Shown here piece after piece: positions 11,682 through 21,871 of a DNA stretch of 64,000 nt. A program made the position numbers and the translations under genes. The stretch is taken from NCBI RefSeq assembly GCF_031202265.1, contig NZ_CP100604.1, forward strand, positions 4,012,501-4,076,500. Reading direction: 5' to 3'. Positions within the stretch are counted from its first letter, which is position 1. Every line of letters begins with the position of its first letter. The stretch is from Bradyrhizobium sp. Ash2021 (GTDB lineage: Bacteria; Pseudomonadota; Alphaproteobacteria; Rhizobiales; Xanthobacteraceae). The notes under the pieces are model-generated. The model worked only from the letters and a program-made list of their open reading frames with translations. It was not told where the DNA came from and did no database searches.

Positions 11682-12512
11682 ATGGCCAAGAAGAAGCGCG
11701 GCGATGCACATGGCGGAGGGCACGGCTGGTTCGTGACCTTCGCCGACCTCATGGGCCTGATGATGAGCTTCTTCGTGATGCTCGTCGCTTTTTCCACCAT
11801 GGACAACGCGAAGCTCAAGATCGTCGCAGGTTCCATGCGCGACGCGTTCGGCGTGCAGACCCAGGTACGCTATTCCGGCATCGTCGAATCCGATGGCTTG
11901 CCGACGCGACCGAAGCTGAAAAACACCGATCATATCACGCCGGAAGAATCATCGGCGACGCCGACCCCCGAGGACAAGGAGCACAGCCAGACCGACGGCA
12001 CCCGTAACATAGTCGACCGTGAATTCGCGCTCGCGTCGGCCTCGTTGCGGCAGGCGTTGCAGGACATGCCGGAACTGACGGAGGTGTCCAAGCACATCAT
12101 GTTCGAAGAGACGAGCCAGGGTCTCAACCTCGAAATCGTCGACCAGGACGGCCGGTCGATGTTCGCCGATGGCTCAAAGGAGCCGTACGAGCGTACGCGC
12201 CGGCTGATCCAGAAACTTGCGGCCCCGCTCAAGGCGACACCGCTCAGGGTTTCCATCATCGGCCACACCGCGGCCGGCTTCGTGCCGGCGCGAAGCGACT
12301 ACGGCGCGTTCGATCTTTCGGCAGACCGCGCCAACGCGGTGCGCCAGATCCTCGAGCGCGAAGGGCTGCCGCCGTCCCACATCTTCGCGGTCTCCGGCAA
12401 GGCCGACAGCCAGCCGCTGTTTCCCGACGATCCGACGCTGCCGGCAAACCGTCGCGTGACCATCACGTTGATGCGCGAAAATCCACCGCTTCCGCCGGGC
12501 CTGAAGCCCTAG
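11682..12512 (+). CDS. motB: Flagellar motor stator protein MotB/PomB family
   Basis: A 276-residue stator protein: a single N-terminal membrane helix (about residues 17-38) with the ion-binding Asp22 in FADLMGLMM, a periplasmic linker, and a C-terminal OmpA-like peptidoglycan-binding domain (about 165-270, with GHTAAG, LSADRANAV and NRRVTI). The TM sequence is closer to sodium-type PomB than to E. coli MotB, so the coupling ion is uncertain. Forms a two-gene unit with motA. Confidence 0.9.
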   Translation: MAKKKRGDAHGGGHGWFVTFADLMGLMMSFFVMLVAFSTMDNAKLKIVAGSMRDAFGVQTQVRYSGIVESDGLPTRPKLKNTDHITPEESSATPTPEDKEHSQTDGTRNIVDREFALASASLRQALQDMPELTEVSKHIMFEETSQGLNLEIVDQDGRSMFADGSKEPYERTRRLIQKLAAPLKATPLRVSIIGHTAAGFVPARSDYGAFDLSADRANAVRQILEREGLPPSHIFAVSGKADSQPLFPDDPTLPANRRVTITLMRENPPLPPGLKP

Positions 12513-12670
12513 CGCGACTACTATATTACCATCTCGGAATTCTGGTGGGGGCCTGCTTTGCAGGCGGTCCCGCACCGCCGGCGGTGCTATGGTTGCCCGA
12601 TTGACAGGCAACGCGGAAGCGTCGATAGCCGCCCGGATCAAATCAACCGTGAGAGCGTTTTTCCTCCGTC

Positions 12671-14569
12671 ATGGCTGTCAGCGTCACATCTACCGAGGCC
12701 CATGAGGCGCCGGCCACCTCAGGCTTTTGGGCGCTGACGCTGGGGAGCATCGGCGTGGTTTTCGGCGATATCGGAACCTCGCCGCTGTATGCATTCCGTG
12801 AGGCCGTGGCCGGCGCGGCCCAGGGCCAGCCGGTCACGCGCGTCATCGTGCTCGGCGTGCTCAGCCTGATCCTGTGGTCGCTCTTCATCGTCGTCACCGC
12901 AAAATATGTGCTGCTGCTGCTGCGCGCCGACAATAACGGCGAGGGCGGCACGCTCTCGCTGATGGCGTTGGGTCAGCGGGCGCTTGGCCGAAGAAGCTGG
13001 CCGCTGCTGGCGCTCGGCGTCATCGGCGCCTCGATGTTCATCGGCGACTCCATGATCACGCCGGCGATTTCGGTGTTGTCGGCGGTCGAAGGCCTCAAGC
13101 TCGCGGCACCTGCGCTCGAACATTATGTGGTGCCGCTGACGATCTTCATCCTGGTCGTGCTGTTCTCGGTGCAGCGCAGCGGCACCGCCCGCGTCGCCTC
13201 GGCGTTCGGTCCGGTGATGGTGGTGTGGTTTGCTGCGCTGGCGGCGATGGGTTTCGTGCACATCAGCGACGATCCGTCGGTGCTGGCGGCGATCAATCCC
13301 TGGTATGGGGTCCAGTTCCTGCTTTCCCACGGCACTATCGGATTGGTGACGCTGGGTGCGGTATTTCTCGCCGTGACCGGCGGCGAAGCGCTCTATGCGG
13401 ATCTCGGCCACTTCGGACGCAAGCCGATTCAGGCCGGCTGGCTGTATTTCGTGCTGCCGGCGCTGCTGATCAATTATTTCGGGCAGGGCGCGCTGGTGCT
13501 GTCCGATCCGGCGGCGATTGAAAATTCGTTCTACCGCATGGTGCCGGAAATCCTGCTGTTGCCGCTGGTGGCGCTGGCGACCGCAGCGACCGTCATCGCC
13601 AGCCAGGCGGTGATCACCGGCGCCTATTCGCTGACCCGGCAGGCGGTGCAGCTCGGCCTGTTGCCGCGCTTCGAGGTTCGCTACACGTCGGAGACCCATG
13701 CCGGACAAATTTATCTGCCGCGGGTCAACCGGCTGCTTCTGATCGGCGTGCTGCTGCTGGTGCTGTTGTTCCGCACGTCGAGCGGACTGGCTTCGGCCTA
13801 CGGCATCGCCGTTTCCACGACCATGGTCGCCGACGGGATCATGGGATTTGTCGTGATCTGGAAATTGTGGAATTGGCGGGTCGCGATCGCGGCTGCGGTC
13901 ATCCTGCCGTTCGTCGTTGTCGACATGACCTTCTTCAGCGCAAACCTGCTGAAGCTGCTCGAAGGCGCCTGGGTGCCGCTGCTGTTCGGCGTGACGATGG
14001 CGGTGATGATCTGGACCTGGCGCCGAGGTGCTGCGATCCTGATCGCAAAAACTCGCCGCATCGAGGTGCCGCTGGCCGACCTGATCAAGAGCCTCGAAAA
14101 GCGCCCGCCGCATATCGTCAAGGGCACCGCGGTGTTCCTGACCAGCGATCCGAATTTCGTGCCGACGGCGCTGCTGCATAACCTCAAGCACAACAAGGTG
14201 CTTCACGAGCACAATGTGATCCTGACCATCGAAACCGCGCAGACGCCGCGCGTCGAGCCGTCCGAGCGCGTGCGCATGGAAAAGGTCAGCGACAAGTTTT
14301 CCACCGTGCGGTTGCGGTTCGGTTTCATGGAATCGCCGAACGTGCCCAAGGCCCTGGTGATCGCGCGCAAGCTCGGCTGGCAATTCGATATCATGGCGAC
14401 GTCGTTCTTCGTCTCGCGGCGCTCGCTGAAGCCGTCGGCGCAGTCGGGAATGCCGCAATGGCAGGATCACCTGTTTATTGCGATGAGCCGCTCCGCCAAC
14501 GACGCCACCGACTACTTCCAAATCCCCACGGGGCGGGTCGTCGAGGTCGGAACGCAGGTAACTATTTGA
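12671..14569 (+). CDS. kup: Low-affinity potassium transporter Kup (copy 1)
   Basis: A 632-residue KUP/HAK/KT family K+ uptake permease of the inner membrane. About 12 hydrophobic segments span residues 20-440, followed by a cytoplasmic C-terminal domain. Family blocks include [10 protein letters not shown] near the N-terminus, [13 protein letters not shown] and [11 protein letters not shown]. The next gene is a close paralogue in the same orientation after 146 bases. Confidence 0.94.
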   Translation: MAVSVTSTEAHEAPATSGFWALTLGSIGVVFGDIGTSPLYAFREAVAGAAQGQPVTRVIVLGVLSLILWSLFIVVTAKYVLLLLRADNNGEGGTLSLMALGQRALGRRSWPLLALGVIGASMFIGDSMITPAISVLSAVEGLKLAAPALEHYVVPLTIFILVVLFSVQRSGTARVASAFGPVMVVWFAALAAMGFVHISDDPSVLAAINPWYGVQFLLSHGTIGLVTLGAVFLAVTGGEALYADLGHFGRKPIQAGWLYFVLPALLINYFGQGALVLSDPAAIENSFYRMVPEILLLPLVALATAATVIASQAVITGAYSLTRQAVQLGLLPRFEVRYTSETHAGQIYLPRVNRLLLIGVLLLVLLFRTSSGLASAYGIAVSTTMVADGIMGFVVIWKLWNWRVAIAAAVILPFVVVDMTFFSANLLKLLEGAWVPLLFGVTMAVMIWTWRRGAAILIAKTRRIEVPLADLIKSLEKRPPHIVKGTAVFLTSDPNFVPTALLHNLKHNKVLHEHNVILTIETAQTPRVEPSERVRMEKVSDKFSTVRLRFGFMESPNVPKALVIARKLGWQFDIMATSFFVSRRSLKPSAQSGMPQWQDHLFIAMSRSANDATDYFQIPTGRVVEVGTQVTI

Positions 14570-14715
14570 TATTTAATACGGATTCGGCCCTCTTGACCCG
14601 CTGACCTATGCGTCTTACGCATATCGGAGGCCTAAATTCAGCCTAACCTATGCATTCGCGCCGGGGGTATAGGCGTCCATCCTGCATTGTGCAGTGAACA
14701 ATAGAGGCCCTTCCC

Positions 14716-16641
14716 ATGTTGTCCGAGAGTACGATCACCGCGGCGGAAACGCCCGCGGCCAACGGACATGGGGAAGCGCATTCGACGGCCGGCTTTAAGG
14801 CCCTGATGCTCGGCAGCATCGGTGTCGTCTATGGCGACATCGGCACCAGCCCGCTCTACGCGCTGCGCGAAGCCATTGTCGCCGCAAGCGCGACCGAAGG
14901 CGGCGTCACCACGCTGGCGGTGCTCGGCGTTCTCTCGCTGATCCTGTGGGCGCTGATCGTCGTCGTCACGCTGAAATATGTGGTGATCCTGCTGCGCGCC
15001 GATAACCATGGCGAGGGCGGCACGCTGGCTTTGATGGCGCTGGCGCAGCGGGCGGTCAGCAAGGGCGCCGGCGCCATCGTTCTGCTCGGGATCATCAGCG
15101 GCGCGCTGTTTTACGGCGACGCCGTGATTACGCCGGCGCTGTCGGTGCTGTCGGCGATCGAAGGCATCAAGCTCGTCACCGCCGCCTTCGATCCGTATGT
15201 CGTGCCGCTGACCGTGCTCATTCTGCTGGTGCTGTTTGCGGTTCAATCGCGCGGCACCGCGCGGGTCGCGGCCTTTTTCGGGCCGGTGATGTGCATCTGG
15301 TTCGCGGTCATCGCGGTCGCGGCCTTGCACCCGATCGTCCAGCATCCGGAAGTCTTGCTTGCGCTCAATCCGCTCTACGCGGTTTCATTCATGATCCATC
15401 ACGGCGTCATCGGTTTCGTGACGCTGGGCGCGGTATTCCTCGCCGTCACCGGCGCCGAGGCGCTCTACGCCGACCTCGGCCATTTCGGCAAAAAGCCGAT
15501 CCAGACCGCCTGGCTGTTCATCGTGCTGCCGTCGCTGGCGCTGAACTATATGGGGCAGGGCGCGCTGATCATCGGCGATCCCAAGGGGATAGAGAATCCG
15601 TTCTTCCTGATGTTCCCGGATTGGGCGCTGATCCCGATGGTGGCGCTGGCAACGGCGGCGACCGTGATTGCAAGCCAGGCCGTGATCACCGGCGCCTATT
15701 CGCTGACGCGCCAGGCCATCCAGCTCGGATTGTTGCCGCGCTTCGAAATCCGCCATACCTCGGAAGCGCATTCCGGCCAGATCTACATCCCGCGCATCAA
15801 TTTGCTGCTGCTGATCGCGGTGATGCTGCTGGTGCTGCTGTTCCGCTCCTCGAGCGCGCTGGCCTCGGCCTATGGCATCTCCGTCACCGGCACCATGGTG
15901 GTGACGGCGATGATGGGCTTTGTCGTGATCTGGCGGGTCTGGAGATGGTCGCCGTTCGCGGCCGCCGCGCTGATCGCGCCGTTTTTGTTTCTCGATCTCA
16001 CCTTCCTCGCGGCCAACCTGTTGAAGGTGCTCGAGGGCGGCTGGGTGCCGCTGGCGCTGGGCGGCATGGTGATGCTCCTGATGTACACTTGGCGGCGCGG
16101 CAGCCGGCTCTTGTTCGAGAAATCGCGCAAGCTGGAATTCCCGCTGGCCGACCTGGTGGCGATGCTGGAAAAACGGCCGCCGCAGCGGGTTTCCGGCACC
16201 GCCGTGTTCCTGACCAGCGATCCCCAGAGCGCGCCGACCGCGCTGATGCACAGCCTGAAGCACTACAAGGTGCTGCATGAGAAGAACGTCATTCTCACCA
16301 TCGAGACCGCGCCGACGCCGCGGATCGATCCGGCCGAGCGGGTGCGGATGGAACAGCTCAGCGCGACCTTCTCCCGGGTCACGCTGCGGTTTGGCTTCAT
16401 GGAATCGCCCAACGTGCCGAAGACGCTGGCGATCGCCCGCAAGCTCGGCTGGCAGTTCGACATCATGTCGACGTCGTTCTTCCTGTCCCGGCGGTCGCTC
16501 AAGCCGGCCGCGCATTCGGGAATGCCGCGCTGGCAGGACCTGCTTTTCATCCGGCTGAGCCGCTCCGCCAACGACGCCACCGACTATTTCCAGATTCCGA
16601 CCGGGCGGGTGGTCGAGGTCGGCACGCAAGTCACAATCTAG
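14716..16641 (+). CDS. kup: Low-affinity potassium transporter Kup (copy 2)
   Basis: A 641-residue second Kup, similar to copy 1 along its whole length ([34 protein letters not shown]) and ending in the same nine residues ([10 protein letters not shown] region). The N-terminal 25 residues before the first membrane helix differ. The 146-base gap upstream can carry its own promoter. The pair is a tandem duplication. Confidence 0.94.
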   Translation: MLSESTITAAETPAANGHGEAHSTAGFKALMLGSIGVVYGDIGTSPLYALREAIVAASATEGGVTTLAVLGVLSLILWALIVVVTLKYVVILLRADNHGEGGTLALMALAQRAVSKGAGAIVLLGIISGALFYGDAVITPALSVLSAIEGIKLVTAAFDPYVVPLTVLILLVLFAVQSRGTARVAAFFGPVMCIWFAVIAVAALHPIVQHPEVLLALNPLYAVSFMIHHGVIGFVTLGAVFLAVTGAEALYADLGHFGKKPIQTAWLFIVLPSLALNYMGQGALIIGDPKGIENPFFLMFPDWALIPMVALATAATVIASQAVITGAYSLTRQAIQLGLLPRFEIRHTSEAHSGQIYIPRINLLLLIAVMLLVLLFRSSSALASAYGISVTGTMVVTAMMGFVVIWRVWRWSPFAAAALIAPFLFLDLTFLAANLLKVLEGGWVPLALGGMVMLLMYTWRRGSRLLFEKSRKLEFPLADLVAMLEKRPPQRVSGTAVFLTSDPQSAPTALMHSLKHYKVLHEKNVILTIETAPTPRIDPAERVRMEQLSATFSRVTLRFGFMESPNVPKTLAIARKLGWQFDIMSTSFFLSRRSLKPAAHSGMPRWQDLLFIRLSRSANDATDYFQIPTGRVVEVGTQVTI

Positions 16642-16753
16642 CTTCAGCGGTCGCTTTAAGCCGTTTACAGCGCTTGATTTTCCCCGCGCGAGAGGCGACT
16701 TTGCGCCCGCAATGACGGGGCGGGTTAGCTAATCGATTATCGGGAGGATATGC

Positions 16754-17083
16754 GTGGCGGATCATCAGGTGCACGACTTGACGCCGGAAGAGGTGTCGAA
16801 GGGGATGGCGGACGGACGCTATCTGCTCGTCGACGTCCGCGAGCCCAATGAGGTTGCCGTCGAGGCCTATCCCGGCGGCGTCGTGGTTCCGCTTTCGACA
16901 TTCGACCCGACGGCCATTCCCGACCCCAAGGGCAAGCAGGTCGTCTTCGCCTGCCGTTCCGGCAAGCGGTCGGTGACGGCCTCGCTGGCCGCGCAGGCTG
17001 CGGGCCTGCCCTACGACAAGCACCTCGCCGGAGGCATATTGGGCTGGAAGGCTGCGGGAATGCCGACCAGGGCCGGCGGCTGA
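16754..17083 (+). CDS. Rhodanese-like sulfurtransferase
   Basis: A 109-residue single-domain rhodanese, presumably cytoplasmic, carrying persulfide sulfur on Cys67 in the loop CRSGKRS. The substrate-binding block LLVDVREPNE is at residues 24-33. The GTG start at 16754 has a GGGAGG site upstream; no ATG in frame fits better. The aminotransferase gene follows after 8 bases, so they are probably co-transcribed. The sulfur donor and acceptor are unknown. Confidence 0.88.
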   Translation: MADHQVHDLTPEEVSKGMADGRYLLVDVREPNEVAVEAYPGGVVVPLSTFDPTAIPDPKGKQVVFACRSGKRSVTASLAAQAAGLPYDKHLAGGILGWKAAGMPTRAGG

Positions 17084-17091
17084 CCCTTGCC

Positions 17092-18261
17092 ATGACTTCC
17101 ATGAACAAGGTCTTCGCCGACCTTCCCGTCACCATCTTCGAGGCGATGTCGCAGCTCGCGCGCGACAACGACGCCATCAATCTCGGTCAGGGCTTTCCCG
17201 ACGATCCCGGCCCCGAGGACATCAGGCGCGCCGCGGCGGACGCGTCGATCAACGGCTACAACCAGTACCCGTCGATGATGGGCATCCCCGAACTGCGGCA
17301 GGCGATCGCGGACCATTACGGACGCTGGCACAAGCTCAACCTCGATCCGATGACCGAAGTGATGGTGACCTCGGGCGGCACCGAAGCGCTGACATCGGCC
17401 ATTCTCGCCGTGGTCGAGCCCGGTGACGAAGTCGTCGTGTTCCAGCCGGTCTATGACAGCTATCTTCCGATCATCCGCCAGGCCGGCGGCATTCCGCGCC
17501 TGTTGCGCCTCGAGCCGCCGGACTGGCGGCTGACCGAGGAGATGCTGGCCAGCGTCTTCAACCACAAGACCAAGGCGGTGCTGTTCAACAATCCGCTCAA
17601 TCCCGCCGCCGTGGTCTATCCGCGCGAGGATCTCGAGCTGCTGGCGCGGTTCTGCCAGCAGTTCGACACCATCGCGATCTGCGACGAGGTCTGGGAGCAT
17701 GTGATCTTCGACGGCCGCGAGCATATCCCGCTGATCACGATCCCGGGCATGCGCGACCGCACCATCAAGGTCGGCTCCGCCGGCAAGATCTTTTCGCTGA
17801 CGGGATGGAAGATCGGCTTTGTCTGCGCCGCGCCGCCGCTATTGCGCGTCGCCGCCAAGGTGCACCAGTTTCTGACCTTCACGACGGCACCCAATCTGCA
17901 GGCTGCGGTCGCCTATGGCCTCGGCAAGCCAGCCGAATATTTCCACGACATGCGGAAGGATCTGGCGCGGAGCCGGGACCGTCTCACCAGGGGGCTGGAG
18001 AGCATCGGCTTTCCCGTGCTCAGATCGCAGGGCACCTACTTCCTCACCGTCGATCTGTCGCCGCTAGGGCTGAACGAGACCGATGAGGCGTTCTGCAAGC
18101 GCATCGTGACCGACTACAAGGTGGCGGCCATTCCGGTGTCGGCCTTTTACGAGCAGGACGCCGTGACCTCGGTCGTGCGTTTCTGCTTTGCCAAGAAGGA
18201 TTCAACGCTCGACACGGCGCTGCAGCGCTTGTCGGACGCGGTGCACGGCCGAAAGAGGTAG
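17092..18261 (+). CDS. Class I/II PLP-dependent aminotransferase
   Basis: A 389-residue fold-type I aminotransferase. The Schiff-base lysine is Lys232 in GSAGKIFSLTGWK, the PLP-contacting Asp is in ICDEVWEH (near 198), and NNPLNPAA is at 166-173. Sequence around these motifs resembles the methionine/kynurenine aminotransferase group (YbdL-, KAT-like), so a methionine or aromatic 2-oxo acid substrate is plausible but not shown. It is 8 bases after the rhodanese and 6 before the binding-protein gene. Confidence 0.88.
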   Translation: MTSMNKVFADLPVTIFEAMSQLARDNDAINLGQGFPDDPGPEDIRRAAADASINGYNQYPSMMGIPELRQAIADHYGRWHKLNLDPMTEVMVTSGGTEALTSAILAVVEPGDEVVVFQPVYDSYLPIIRQAGGIPRLLRLEPPDWRLTEEMLASVFNHKTKAVLFNNPLNPAAVVYPREDLELLARFCQQFDTIAICDEVWEHVIFDGREHIPLITIPGMRDRTIKVGSAGKIFSLTGWKIGFVCAAPPLLRVAAKVHQFLTFTTAPNLQAAVAYGLGKPAEYFHDMRKDLARSRDRLTRGLESIGFPVLRSQGTYFLTVDLSPLGLNETDEAFCKRIVTDYKVAAIPVSAFYEQDAVTSVVRFCFAKKDSTLDTALQRLSDAVHGRKR

Positions 18262-18267
18262 AGAAAG

Positions 18268-19377
18268 ATGTGCGACCAGAACCGTCATCCAATCCGTTTC
18301 ATTGGTGCCGTTGCTGCGGTTCTGTTGCTTTCGCTTCCCGCCATGGCCGAGGAGCGCACCGTCAACTTCTACAATTGGTCGAACTACATGGCGCCGGGGG
18401 TGCTGGAGGATTTTACCAGGGAAACCGGCATCAAGGTGGTCTACGACACCTTCGACGCCAACGAGACGCTGGAGACGCGGCTGCTCGCGGGCAAATCGGG
18501 TTACGACGTCGTCGTGCCCACCGGCTATTTCCTGCAGCGCCAGATCACGGCGAAAGTCTTCCTGAAGCTCGACAAGTCAAAATTGCCGAACCTCGCCAAT
18601 GCCTGGCCGGTGGTGACCAATCAACTCGCCACCTACGATCCCGGCAACAATTACGGCGCCAACTATATGTGGGGCACCACCGGCATCGGCTACAACGTCA
18701 AGATGGCGCAGAAAATACTCGGGCCGGATGCCAGGATCGACAGCTGGGACATGGTGTTCAAGCCCGAGAATCTCGCGAAATTCAAGGATTGCGGCATCCA
18801 CATGCTGGATTCCGCCGACGATATCCTTCCCGCCGCGCTGGGGTATCTCGGCATCGATCCGAATTCCACCAGGCAGGCCGATCTGGAGAAGGCCGCCGAT
18901 CTCGTCATCAAGATCAGGCCCTATATCCGCAAGTTTCACTCCTCCGAATATCTGAGCGCGCTGGCTTCCGGCGAGATCTGCTTTGTGGTGGGCTGGTCGG
19001 GCGACGTGATGCAGGCGCGCAGCCGCGCGGCCGAGGCCAAATCCGATATCGAAATCGGCTACACCATTCCGAAGGAGGGGGCGCAGATGTTCTTCGACAA
19101 TCTCGCGATACCCGCCGACGCCAGGAATGTTGCGGAAGCCTATGAGCTGATCAACTATCTCTACCGGCCCGACGTCGCGGCCAGGAATTCGGATTTTCTG
19201 TCTTATGCCAACGGCAACATGGCCAGCCAGAAACTGGTCGATCCAAAAATCCTGAACGACAAGAACATCTACCCTGATGAGGCGACACAGAAGAAGCTGT
19301 TCGTGATCACCGCGCGCGATCCGGCCACCCAGCGCGTCATCAACCGTCTCTGGACCAAGGTGAAGACGGGGCGGTAG
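18268..19377 (+). CDS. Polyamine-type ABC transporter substrate-binding protein (PotF family)
   Basis: A 369-residue periplasmic binding protein. A Sec signal peptide covers about residues 1-28 (hydrophobic AAVLLLSLPAMA, then EE). The mature part has the PotD/PotF pattern: VNFYNWSNYMAPG near the start, YDVVVPTGYF, and the tryptophan and aspartate residues that line the polyamine pocket in family members. No permease or ATPase gene is adjacent, so it is an orphan receptor in this window. Putrescine or spermidine binding is inferred from family. Confidence 0.85.
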   Translation: MCDQNRHPIRFIGAVAAVLLLSLPAMAEERTVNFYNWSNYMAPGVLEDFTRETGIKVVYDTFDANETLETRLLAGKSGYDVVVPTGYFLQRQITAKVFLKLDKSKLPNLANAWPVVTNQLATYDPGNNYGANYMWGTTGIGYNVKMAQKILGPDARIDSWDMVFKPENLAKFKDCGIHMLDSADDILPAALGYLGIDPNSTRQADLEKAADLVIKIRPYIRKFHSSEYLSALASGEICFVVGWSGDVMQARSRAAEAKSDIEIGYTIPKEGAQMFFDNLAIPADARNVAEAYELINYLYRPDVAARNSDFLSYANGNMASQKLVDPKILNDKNIYPDEATQKKLFVITARDPATQRVINRLWTKVKTGR

Positions 19378-19386
19378 TTCTCTCCT

Positions 19387-19509
19387 CGTCATTGCGAGCC
19401 AACGGGTCGCGCGAATGCGCGCCCGATGACAGGCTCCCAGAAGCAATCCAGAAACGGCACCACCGCAAACAGTCTGGATTGCTTCGTCGCTACGCTCCTC
19501 GCAATGACG
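19387..19509. repeat. Intergenic palindromic repeat (REP-like)
   Basis: A 123-base imperfect palindrome fills the gap between the potF-like gene and lpxXL. The outer arms are CGTCATTGCGAG (19387-19398) and its complement ending at 19509; the inner arms are AAGCAATCCAGA (19441-19452) and TCTGGATTGCTT (19473-19484). Sequences of this form are dispersed in many Bradyrhizobium and Rhodopseudomonas genomes. It sits between two convergent transcripts and may act as a transcription end. Confidence 0.8.
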
Positions 19510-19531
19510 GATTGAGGGCCGCGGGCGCCGC

Positions 19532-20467
19532 TCACCGCCACCTTCGATGCAGCCACAGCCACTGTTCCGGATATTCCCGGACCCAGCCTTCGACGACGTC
19601 GGTGATCGCCTGCATCGTTCCCTGAACATCGATTTGACCGGACGCGTCGCGCACCGGCTTGACCTCTTCGGACAGCTCGGCGCGGAAACGATTGCCGGGC
19701 AGGCGAATAATACGCGTGCCGTGGATCGGGCAATCGACCTGCCGCAGCAGGCGGGCAAGCATCGGATTGGCCTTGGTCTTGCGGCCGAAGAACGTGACGT
19801 CGACACCGTTGGTGAGATATTGATCGACCAGCATCGCGACGTGCTGGCCGTTCTGCAGGGCATCCGCGAGCTTCAGCGGCGCCTCGCGGCCGGCCGGAAT
19901 CAGCGTCCCCATCTTGACGGTGCGGATCCGTTCAATGGCGCGGTCGGCGGATTCGATGTTCGGCCGCCGGAACAGGATCGCGGCATCGAGCCCGTGCGCG
20001 ACCGCGGCGAGCGCCGGCAGCTCCCAGTTGCCAAGATGGCAGGCGAAGAACAAAGCCGGCTTTCCGTCATCCCTGAGCTGATCGAACAGTTCCCTGGTTC
20101 GCGGCGAGAACTCGACGCGACTTGGCTTTTCGGGATGATCGGGATCGTAGTCCCAGATATGGTCGAGATGCGCGAACTCGGCGCCGACGCGCCCGAGATT
20201 ATCCCACACGCCGGCGAGAATGGCCTCGATCTCTTCCGGCGATTTTTCCGGGAATGCGGCTTTCAGATTGTCGCGGCCGATCCGGTCCTCGCGCAGCCTT
20301 CGGCCGATGAAGCGGGTGACGCGGCCGAACAGGTTGGCGGTCTTGACCGGATCGAAATAGCGCGTGGTGCGCAACATGCCGACCGTCAGCGCGCCGACGG
20401 CGGCCTCGGTCATCGGCTTGGCGGCGTCGCGAAGGCGCGCCTTGGTGCGAAGGAGCAGGCGGTTCAT
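19532..20467 (-). CDS. lpxXL: Very-long-chain acyl transferase of lipid A, LpxL family
   Basis: A 311-residue LpxL/HtrB-type acyltransferase with the catalytic HX4E motif His144-Glu149 (HLGNWE). In rhizobia the LpxXL homologue transfers the 27-hydroxyoctacosanoate-type chain from AcpXL to lipid A at the inner membrane. It is the last gene of the acpXL operon, 20 bases after fabF1XL. The adh2XL (alcohol dehydrogenase) gene that lies between them in Rhizobium is absent here. The assignment rests on motif and locus. Confidence 0.88.
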   Translation of the reverse strand: MNRLLLRTKARLRDAAKPMTEAAVGALTVGMLRTTRYFDPVKTANLFGRVTRFIGRRLREDRIGRDNLKAAFPEKSPEEIEAILAGVWDNLGRVGAEFAHLDHIWDYDPDHPEKPSRVEFSPRTRELFDQLRDDGKPALFFACHLGNWELPALAAVAHGLDAAILFRRPNIESADRAIERIRTVKMGTLIPAGREAPLKLADALQNGQHVAMLVDQYLTNGVDVTFFGRKTKANPMLARLLRQVDCPIHGTRIIRLPGNRFRAELSEEVKPVRDASGQIDVQGTMQAITDVVEGWVREYPEQWLWLHRRWR

Positions 20468-20487
20468 CGCTGCGAACGCGCGGCCCG

Positions 20488-21765
20488 CTAGACCGGTTCA
20501 CGCGTCAGGATCAGCGAGGCATTCTGCCCGCCGAAACCGAACGAGTTGGACATCACGGCCGTGACGCGGGCGTCGCGCGCCTTGTTTGCCACCACGTCGA
20601 ACGGGATCGCCGGATCGGGCATGTCGTAATTGATGGTCGGCGGAATCCGCTGATGTTCGAGCGTCAGCAGCGAGAAGATGGCCTCGACCGCGCCGGCCGC
20701 GGAGATGGTGTGGCCGACCATCGATTTGTTGGACGATACCGGAATGTGATTGGCGCGTTCGCCGAACACGGCCGCGGTGGTGAGATACTCCATCTTGTCG
20801 TTTTCCGGCGTCGCGGTGCCGTGCGCGTTGATGTGATCGATCTGTTCGGGCGTCATGCCGGCATCGGCCAGCGTCTTGCGCATGCAGCCGATGATCGGCT
20901 TGCCGTCGGGGCTCGACCGGGTGCGGTGGAACGAGTCGGTCAGTTCACCGCAGCCGGCCACGACGCCAATGATCGAGGCGCCGCGCGCCATCGCCGCTTC
21001 ATAGCTTTCCAGCACCAGGGCGCCGGCGCCTTCGGCCATGACGAAACCGTCGCGGTTCTTCGAGAACGGCTTTGACGCGGCCTGCGGCGGATCGTTCTGC
21101 GTCGAAAGCGCCGAGAGCAGGGAGAAGCGGACCATCGCTTCCGGATTGACCGTGCCTTCGGTCGCGACACACAGCGCCGCATCGGCTTCGCCGCGGCGGA
21201 TCGCTTCCACGCCGAGCTGGATCGAGGTCGCGCCGGAGGCGCAAGCGGTCGACAATGAGATCGGCGATCCCTTGGTTCCGAAGGTTTCGGCGAGGTGACC
21301 GGCGACCGAGCCGAACATGAAACGATGGTGATATTCGGCGAACTTTCCGCCACCGCTGGCACGCAGAACATCGAAATAGTCGAATTCTTTTTTTCCGACG
21401 GTGCGGCCGACTTCCAGCCGCTGCGGCCATTCGGTCTCGACCGGCGCGACCGCCAGAAACAGCGGGCCCGGAAAATTACCCTTGCTGCCGATTCCGGACT
21501 GCTGCAGCGCTTCTTCGGTAGCCATCTCGGCGAGACGCTCCGAAAGGCTGGTCGACGAGAACGGCTCGACGGTGACGAAATCGATCGTCCCGGCCATCGT
21601 CGACTTCAGTCCCTCGACGGGGAAGCGCGTGACCGTCTTGATGCCGGATTCGCCCGCGGTCAGCTTCGCCCAATTGTCTTTCTTGCCGGTGCCGAGCGAG
21701 GTGACAATGCCCATGCCGGTAACGACGACAATCGGCCTGCCGAATTTATCGCGTGGTGCTGCCAT
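20488..21765 (-). CDS. fabF1XL: Beta-ketoacyl-ACP synthase of the VLCFA locus (first KS)
   Basis: A 425-residue ketosynthase that elongates AcpXL-bound acyl chains. The full catalytic triad is visible: Cys175 (STACASGAT), His315 (NAHGTATP) and His352 (VGHTIS), with Lys347 also kept. The start at 21765 has GGGGGA upstream. It is separated from fabF2XL by 106 bases. Named from its position in the acpXL cluster. Confidence 0.9.
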   Translation of the reverse strand: MAAPRDKFGRPIVVVTGMGIVTSLGTGKKDNWAKLTAGESGIKTVTRFPVEGLKSTMAGTIDFVTVEPFSSTSLSERLAEMATEEALQQSGIGSKGNFPGPLFLAVAPVETEWPQRLEVGRTVGKKEFDYFDVLRASGGGKFAEYHHRFMFGSVAGHLAETFGTKGSPISLSTACASGATSIQLGVEAIRRGEADAALCVATEGTVNPEAMVRFSLLSALSTQNDPPQAASKPFSKNRDGFVMAEGAGALVLESYEAAMARGASIIGVVAGCGELTDSFHRTRSSPDGKPIIGCMRKTLADAGMTPEQIDHINAHGTATPENDKMEYLTTAAVFGERANHIPVSSNKSMVGHTISAAGAVEAIFSLLTLEHQRIPPTINYDMPDPAIPFDVVANKARDARVTAVMSNSFGFGGQNASLILTREPV

Positions 21766-21871
21766 GATTCCCCCGTCGATGCTGCGCCGTACCCGTGCAG
21801 CGCTATCGCGCTCTACTTCTGCTGCTCAAACATTCTCGCCGGAAAAGCGGGCCGCCCTTCCGGATCATGCT

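Noticed and set aside
12719..14521. 600-codon minus-strand open frame opposite kup copy 1
   Set aside because: His/Gln/Arg-rich shadow of the kup frame with no domain.
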